NCBI GenBank assembly: GCA_030063045.1
Contig: JAQSEB010000124.1
Location: 806,001 to 870,000 of the forward strand
Source of the DNA: Pratylenchus scribneri
Lineage: Eukaryota > Nematoda > Chromadorea > Rhabditida > Pratylenchidae
Length of the DNA: 64,000 nt
Direction: 5' to 3'
Both the position numbers and the translations under genes were made by a program. Below are positions 57,831-64,000 of the stretch, in pieces (the stretch's first letter is position 1; every line of letters starts with the position of its first letter). A model generated the notes under the pieces. The model was given only the letters and a program-made list of their open reading frames with translations, did no database searches and was not told the DNA's origin.

Positions 57831-57927
57831 TCTTTCCAATAGATGTGTTAAAAAAAGGAATTTTGCATTCAGCAGATTTCAAATCAACGATCAACAGCAT
57901 ATTAATATTATATGATTTTGATATATT

Positions 57928-58508
57928 GGGCCGTATTGAAAGAAACATGGTTATTTAACCAAGTTATTTAACCATTGTTATTTTACCACGTTAAATGACC
58001 ATCAACTTCATGGTTACTGGCATTGAATGAAATTAACCATGAGAACCATTTGGAAACCATCAACTTTACCAGGAACTATGTTCTTTCAATACCTGCAGAA
58101 AATTTTCCTTTTGAAAAACATGCTTAATTTTAGTGGCTATATCTTTCTTATTTGTCAACTAAATATGACAATATTAGTATCATTGGATAGAGGAGACTCA
58201 GTTCTATAAGCATGATTTTTTTCAGAATTTTTGGATCACAAAAAAAAGTTAATTAAAAATGAGCTTAAAAGTTCATGGTTAAATGCAAACCATGGGTGGG
58301 GGCAAGGTTCGTATTTAACCACCAACTACATAGTGGTTAGGTAACCAGCAACTTTGATTCATTCAATGCTGGTCGTGGTAAGAGCTACCAACCGATGGTT
58401 ATTTAACCAAGTTAAATGACCATGAACTTGATGGTTTTTCATTCAATACGTGGTTAACCATGAAGTTGCTGGTCAAATAACCATAACCACGTTCTTTCAA
58501 TACGGCCC
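57928..58508. mobile_element. TIR element with AACCATG subterminal repeats
   Basis: Ends GGGCCGTATTGAAAGAA at both termini (inverted on the right), flanked by ATT on each side. The interior is rich in ACCATG, GGTTATTTAACC and TTAAATGACCAT in both orientations. Terminal GGGCC and a 3-bp duplication suggest a PIF/Harbinger-type MITE. No transposase. Confidence 0.7.
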
Positions 58509-59289
58509 ATTATTGAAAATAAAATTTTGAAAAAAAACTTTTGAAAGAATTGGCAAATAATAAAAATTAATTTTCTTAAAAAGGGAAATTCATAGATTGA
58601 TAAGTTGGGTTGTTGATGTAGTTGAATAATAATTTATATGATTGTATTTTCATAATAAAATTATATGGAACCATATTAAATTCCAATAATTTGAGTCAAT
58701 TTTGTTAAAGAAAAATAGATAATTATTAATTTGAAGGCCAGTTTAATTTGATTAATTATTATTAAAAATTAAAACGGCCATGTCTTATTAGTTTTTGTAC
58801 CAACGATCTTTGTGATTTTGTTTAAATTCCAAATATTTCTGTCAAATTTATGTTCAATTTTATATTAGAAAATAAGTTTCTTTTTGTTGCCCTGCTAATG
58901 ACAAGAAATTTTTAGGCTAACAATTAATTTGGAAAAGTGGGAAAGCGGAGGAGTAATTCCTATATGTATTTATGTAGCTACTATCTATATCTACATAATA
59001 AACTACATAATAAAATTTTACTTCCTAGTTTTTCAAACATTTTTTGAACACATTTTTATTATTTGCTTTTCGGATTTGTTGAATTTCTGTTTTTTACTAA
59101 TAAAAATATTACACAAAGATTATAGATTAAACTCAATTCTGCAATTATTTAGATGTAGATTGTGTCCGGCTCATCATTGTACCCAAAAGAAGCATTCCTC
59201 CCCCAATTAAAAAAGATTCGACAAACTTTCTTTTCTTTATTTTTTTATCTGACATCAATTCAATTAAATTTAATTTAATTAAATAAAAA

Positions 59290-62200
59290 ATGAGCAATTG
59301 CAATCGGCCAACTTCGCCAACAGCAACAGTAGCCGAAAAAGAAAGGTTACGGAGTGTTTCTTTCGCGGAAATGCAGGAGGAGAGGGAAGAACAACAAAAT
59401 TCAAGCAGAAGTGATGTTCTGCCATATCAATGTTTTCTATTTCTTCTGACACAAATTGGCTATATAGCCGTTGTGCCATCACTTCTTGTAACCACATTCT
59501 TCGAGCCATCCTCGGTAAACGACTATTGAAAAAGGGCAATCCGAATTTTGCGCATTGACAAATATCTCAGCAATCTTTCAAGTTTTTCAAAAAACTGAGT
59601 ATGAGTATCATTAGATTAATATTTCTATTGACTTTTTTATCAAAATTATTGATCACAAATATTTTGGAAAGTTATGGCCAAAAACAAAACTGTCCGATTT
59701 GGCCTTTTTTGCCTTTTTGGTCTAACTTTTTTTTTATCAATTTTCAATTATAAATTCGCTAATTCCTTCTCTGATCAATTCATATAAATCAGAAGCTTAC
59801 TAAATACATAATAACAAATTTACTAGGTTATTATCGGTTATCCCGGGGCTGATTTATTTTGGGTCAACTAGGGAAAAGTGCAGGTGCCCCCATGTGTCAT
59901 CCGATATAGGGTTAGAGTTAGGATCATTAATTGTAAGGGATAGTTTAGCATCTCGCATATCCGTAACACTAAACCTAATCACCTGTAAAGGGACTCTTCA
60001 TTCAAAATAATCTGCCCCGGGATAACCGATAGGTTGATGCACAAAATTCGGTTGCTTAAACTTAATTAAACCTAAGAAAAATAAAATAAAAATTGTTTTA
60101 GGACTTTTGTGAAAATCCCCCTGCATCAAATCAAACGGAAGAATTGATCGAAAAAATATATTCAGCTGATGATTTCTATTCTCTATTAATCCAATGGAAT
60201 GAACATTGCCGTTCATCTCCTTGGACACTTTGGATTTCAACAAGTTTAATGGTTGGCGGCATTTTTGGCTCATTCGGTGCGGGGTTTTTTGCTGATCGAG
60301 TCGGTCGAAAACCGGTGGTTGTCGGTTAATATTCCAGTAAATTATAAAGGAAATAATTAATTAATTCAGCCTCAATGATTGCAATTTGTTTGGGCAATTT
60401 TTTGATTGTTTTAATTGCAAATTTTAATCAATTTTTAACGCTGATCATATTTTTTATTATTGGAATGGCATGTGGCGGATATTTGGTTACAAATATGGTA
60501 GTGGATTATTTCATTTATCCAATCAAATTTGTTTTAGGTTTTACTTGTTGAAATTTTGCGCAATTCCAAATCTCGTTTGTTGGTTGTCTCTTTGAATGGA
60601 TGGCCACTTGGAATGTGCGGAACCGCATTGTTGGCCTATGTTTTTCGGCATTGGCGAATGTACCATTTGGTTATTGCCATTCTTTCGGCCATATTTTCCA
60701 TCATAATTGTATGTTCATCCAATATGGAATGGACCATTTCCTTCTTGGCCATTACCATTTACATCTCATTGATTTTGAGAACAGTTCAGCAGCTAATAAA
60801 CCCATCAGAATGATTTTAAATGCATTTAATACCCTAAAGTTTTGGCTTCTCAATGGTATTTATTGATCATTTATACAATCCGTAATTAAATGATTTGTCC
60901 AAATTATGGCCATAAATACACAAATAAAGGCCACTTTTAAATTTTTGACCAGAGCTTGGTCAATAATTTATATGTAAAGATGTTCAATATACTTCTGAAT
61001 AATAGAAAATATAGGTATATTAAATGCTTTTAAATCATTCTAATTGGTTTATTAGCTGTTGAATTATGACCGCCAAGATAAATGATAATGGCCCAGATGG
61101 AAATGGCCCAACAATCGGTATCTGTACCTACTTATTAGTTATCCGGCAGCAGATGGTTTTGGAAAGTTGTAATGAAGTGTTTCCCTTATGGATGATTAGG
61201 ATTAGGGTTACAGATACATGAGGTGATACCCTATACCTGAATGACCCAAACTCTATACCTGCTGATGGCCCATGGGGTTATGGTTACCTTTCCCAAATTG
61301 ATCCAAAATAAAAAGAGCTCCCGGATAGCTGAAAAGTATCCAACAGAGTTTAGTAGCATTTAAAATGGTCACTAAAATATTCTTTTATAGCAATATTTTG
61401 CATTTGAAAGCATTTCATGGCTCCAATCCGCCGGTAGAGATGGGAAAGCCAAAACCATCCAACAACGACTTATTCAAGTTAATTTAATGAAAAAGATTAT
61501 AAACTTGATAAATTCCACCACAGATAAATTCAATGCTAAGTTTAACATCAAAAGAAAATGAGACAAAAAACAATGATGGACTCCTAGTTAATTTTGTGGC
61601 CAATTCGTCGAATGAGGACAAAACCGCACCAATTTATACATATTTGGATTTATTCCGGCACCGCTCCATTTCCTTGCGGCTAATCACACTTTTATTCTGT
61701 TTTGGCTCTTCCTCCATCATTTCTTTTGGCCTATATTTCTCCGCTGAAGTGCTACCCGGTTCACGGTATTTGAATATTGCAATAATGGGAATGAACAAAT
61801 TGGCCCTTGGTTTTCTTCCATTCCTTCTCTCAAATTGCATGGGTCGACGACCAATTTTGCTGTCTTCAATAGGCAAATAAAATATTTAAGAAAATTCTTA
61901 TAAATGATTTAAGGCCTTGCAATGTTGGCTGCTTGGGGTCTTGTTTTTTCTAAACTTTTCTTCGGCCTGGACAAACATTTTATTATCACTGCATTTGGCC
62001 TTTTCATGACTGGCGCTATCGACCCAAATTGGAAGGTTACATTTATTCAATAATGGATGAAATTTGACTACCTATATTGCTCAGATGCGCAACAAATTTT
62101 TAAATGTTACTACATTTGGCGACACTGGCCTAACGTCGAAGTTGTAAAGCTGCGAGGTCAATTTATATGACATTTTATTCGGCATAAAATTAGCTACAAA

Positions 62201-62897
62201 ATGAGATCAAAAACATTAGCCCAATTTAATATTTGCCTAGTTATGGCCAAAAATGGATAAAATCAGAATTTTTACAAAATCATGGGTTTTTTTTTACCAT
62301 AATTCGGCAATATTAAATATGAGCCAATGCTTTTGATATCATTTTGTTGCTAATTTTATGCCGTATAAAATGTCATATTAATTGACCCTGCCGCCTTACG
62401 ACTTCGACTTTAGACTGTTCCGTCCCCAACTGTCGTACAGCCATCAAAAATTAATCAAACGTTTTATACGGCAAAATAACAATTAAAAAATATTTTTAAA
62501 GATTATCCATTTATTGAGCATTGAATTGTTCCCGACACCAGTGAGGAATATGGCCAGAGCACTTTGCAATGTTGTTGCCAGATTAGGTTTCCATAAATAA
62601 TGATTACTTATAATATTATTTCAATTCTTTTTAGGCAGTCTATCAGGGCCATGGGTGCTTTTCCTTCGTTCCTACAATGAATCTCTGCCTTTTTGGATTT
62701 TTGCCATTCTTCTTAGCGTTCAATTGGCCATTTCTTTTGCTTTTCTTCCCGAAACCCGAGGCAAACCACTTCCCGATCAAATGCCATCTTCCGGGAATAG
62801 TGAAGAAGAGGATGAAATAATTCGTAAATTTAGACCCCGGACTCCGACCAGAAATTCCATTCGTTCCGCCCATAGCGTCGATTTTGCCATTGTTTAA
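59290..62897 (+). CDS. OCT/SLC22-like major facilitator transporter
   Basis: Twelve-segment plasma-membrane transporter of the organic cation/carnitine group. ATG at 59290 (MSNCNRPTSPTATVAEK). First membrane segment PYQCFLFLLTQIGYIAVVPS; then a Cys-containing loop (DFCENPPASNQTEE, NEHCRSSPWTLW). MFS signature GAGFFADRVGRKPVVV (about 60275-60325), then MIAICLGNFLIVLIANF, EILRNSKSRLLVVSLNGWPL, FESISWLQSAGRDGKAK (the ESPRWL-like motif, about 61410-61470), RLITLLFCFGSSSIISFGLY, NCMGRRPILLSSIG, LAMLAAWGLVFSKLFFG, ELFPTPVRNMARALCNV (about 62520-62600), then SLSGPWVLFLRSYNESLPFW and FLPETRGKPLPDQMP before a phospho-type tail RTPTRNSIRSAHS. Stop at 62895-62897. Intron 61476-61521 is 46 bp. One intron needs a GC donor (about 61872). 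Three introns hold inverted-repeat elements. Substrate unknown. Confidence 0.88.
59830..60031. repeat. Intronic inverted-repeat element
   Basis: Ends CGGTTATCCCGGGGCTGAT and, inverted, CGGTTATCCCGGGGCAGAT, about 30 bp each. Interior includes AGGGTTAGAGTTAGG. In intron 1 of the transporter gene. Confidence 0.8.
61129..61348. repeat. Intronic inverted-repeat element
   Basis: Ends TTAGTTATCCGGCAGC and (inverted) TCAGCTATCCGGGAGC; the middle has AGGATTAGGGTTAC. Distantly similar in layout to 59830-60031. Confidence 0.6.
62100..62440. repeat. Inverted-repeat element, family M2, copy 2
   Basis: Arms of about 90 bp. Inner arm GACATTTTATTCGGCATAAA and its inverted form; shares AGCTACAAAATGA and TCAAAA(A/G)CATT with the 14.7-15.1 kb element. 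In a transporter intron. Confidence 0.75.
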
Positions 62898-64000
62898 TTA
62901 TTGTTTAATTTAATATTCTTTGGTGGTTATTTCTTTCCCTGATGTATTTATACTTTACGGGCTAATTATTTTCTTATTTCTTCATTTATTCCATTTGATA
63001 TTGTTGTAATAATTTCCCAGTAATATTCGAAGGTGCCAGCATATTTTTTATTTAATCTGCATAATATGAGTATTTTATACTCTCAATTATTCTAATCTAA
63101 TTCTTAATTAGACCCGGTTAGTCTTTTGATATTTCTAAATTTTTTATGCATAATATTTAATATTAATATAATTAATATTTATGCATTTTTATTGATATTT
63201 TATTGAATAAAGGAAATGAAACAAATTTGTGTAAATGAAAATCTATAACAATACCCAATTGTCAAAGCCAAAAATGTCAAAACCACAGCAAAAATTCCTA
63301 AAAATTCAACAAAAAGGAAAAATGCTCTAAAATATTCAAAATTTAAGAATAATTTTTATTTTTATTAGGTATATTTTTTCGGATGATTTTTGATACCTAT
63401 CCATGTATTTGACTTTGATATCAATTATTTTAATATACCATATGATGGAAAGCGAAGCGAGTATGTTTGGTATATTCGGCATACAGTAATCCAATGCCTA
63501 AGAGCCTGAAAATTCTATCCACTCATCCATCATCTATGTTCTAGATTTTCAAATACCAATCCCAACAATCTCATCGAAATTATGTACCTAACTTTATCTT
63601 GAAAATATGGCCAATTTAATTCATCAATAGGCCATTATTTGTTGGATAAATGGCTCGAGTCTAAACATAGAAAATTTTACTGTTAACCCAATGAAAATTT
63701 TTGAACATTCTGGACATTTTGTGGTTTGGATTTGAACATTTTTGAGCATTGGGATATTTTGTACAATCCCAAATTAATTAATTTATGGAGGAGATGCAGA
63801 GATTATTTTATATTTTCATTGTGGAAAGAGAAAAAGACAATGGCGGGAATTAGAGTCGAGAACAAAACGTGACTAAACACCAAAAAAAACCAAAATCAAT
63901 CAAATGTAAACATTTTTGAGAGAATTTTCCTTCTTGTAAACAATAGAAAAATTAAATTCACATTCATCTTGAATTATTTTGTAAAAGGCGAAGTTTGGCC
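62898..64000. other. Intergenic, AT-rich right edge
   Basis: 3' flank of the transporter. AATAAA occurs near 63208. No gene or structured repeat recognised up to the window end. Confidence 0.55.

Larger units (their letters stand above)
55992..59289. other. Long intergenic region with several repeats
   Basis: Holds a 97-bp tandem duplication (56714-56907), a diverged 200-bp duplication (57480-57830) and a terminal-inverted-repeat element (57928-58508). Elsewhere (56.1-56.7, 57.0-57.5, 58.5-59.3 kb) I see only AT-rich sequence and no supported gene. Confidence 0.55.

Noticed and set aside
57722..57958. 78-residue plus-strand open frame
   Set aside because: Runs from the diverged duplication into the TIR element at 57928; no upstream exon or domain.

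Overview
The window looks like nuclear DNA of a nematode, most likely a plant-parasitic Tylenchina species of the Meloidogyne type. The reasons are the very AT-rich sequence, genes cut by many short introns (often 45-60 bp, ending in TTTTCAG or similar), and the gene content: transthyretin-like (TTL) proteins, a supplementary nuclear hormone receptor, a MATH/BTB protein, an ERI-1 exonuclease, an OCT-like transporter and a carboxylesterase. The genus is an inference. No rRNA operon, tRNA or bacterial gene was found with confidence. Exon joins were made by eye from GT/GC and AG sites and reading-frame continuity, so internal boundaries are approximate.

Layout. 0.4-4.7 kb (minus): secreted carboxylesterase, running off the left edge, with two homologous 166-nt exons that cannot be joined to each other in frame. 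5.1-6.3 kb: a large foldback repeat. 7.3-9.8 kb (minus): eri-1 with SAP and DEDDh exonuclease domains. 11.4-13.0 kb (minus): Tyr/Trp-rich orphan. 14.2-20.9 kb: four TTL genes, one leftward and three rightward. 21.7-24.9 kb (plus): a Ste24/ZMPSTE24-like membrane protein whose HExxH motif is destroyed. 26.2-29.2 kb (plus): an unrecognised protein made of two homologous domains; domain 1 carries a 1456-bp hAT element with perfect 8-bp target duplication that is positioned to be spliced out exactly as an intron. 29.9-33.9 kb (minus): RTEL1-like helicase with a large minisatellite in an intron. 34.1-35.4 kb (minus): MATH-BTB protein. 36.3-38.7 kb (plus): SPRY protein. 39.6-43.8 kb (minus): nuclear hormone receptor. 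44-44.8 kb: nested inverted-repeat elements. 45.4-48.1 kb (minus): unknown secreted protein. 49.6-56.0 kb (minus): canonical-type poly(A) polymerase core, joined in frame (possibly one gene) to an upstream signal-peptide-bearing Lys/Glu-rich region. 59.3-62.9 kb (plus): OCT/SLC22-like MFS transporter.

How it fits together. The genes are mostly independent housekeeping and nematode-expanded families rather than an operon. The strongest theme is the interplay of small DNA transposons with gene structure. Miniature inverted-repeat elements and foldbacks sit in introns of the esterase, eri-1, TTL, NHR, PAP and transporter genes. At least one hAT copy appears to have created an intron. The other stand-outs are the mutually exclusive exon pair in the esterase and the Ste24-like pseudoprotease.
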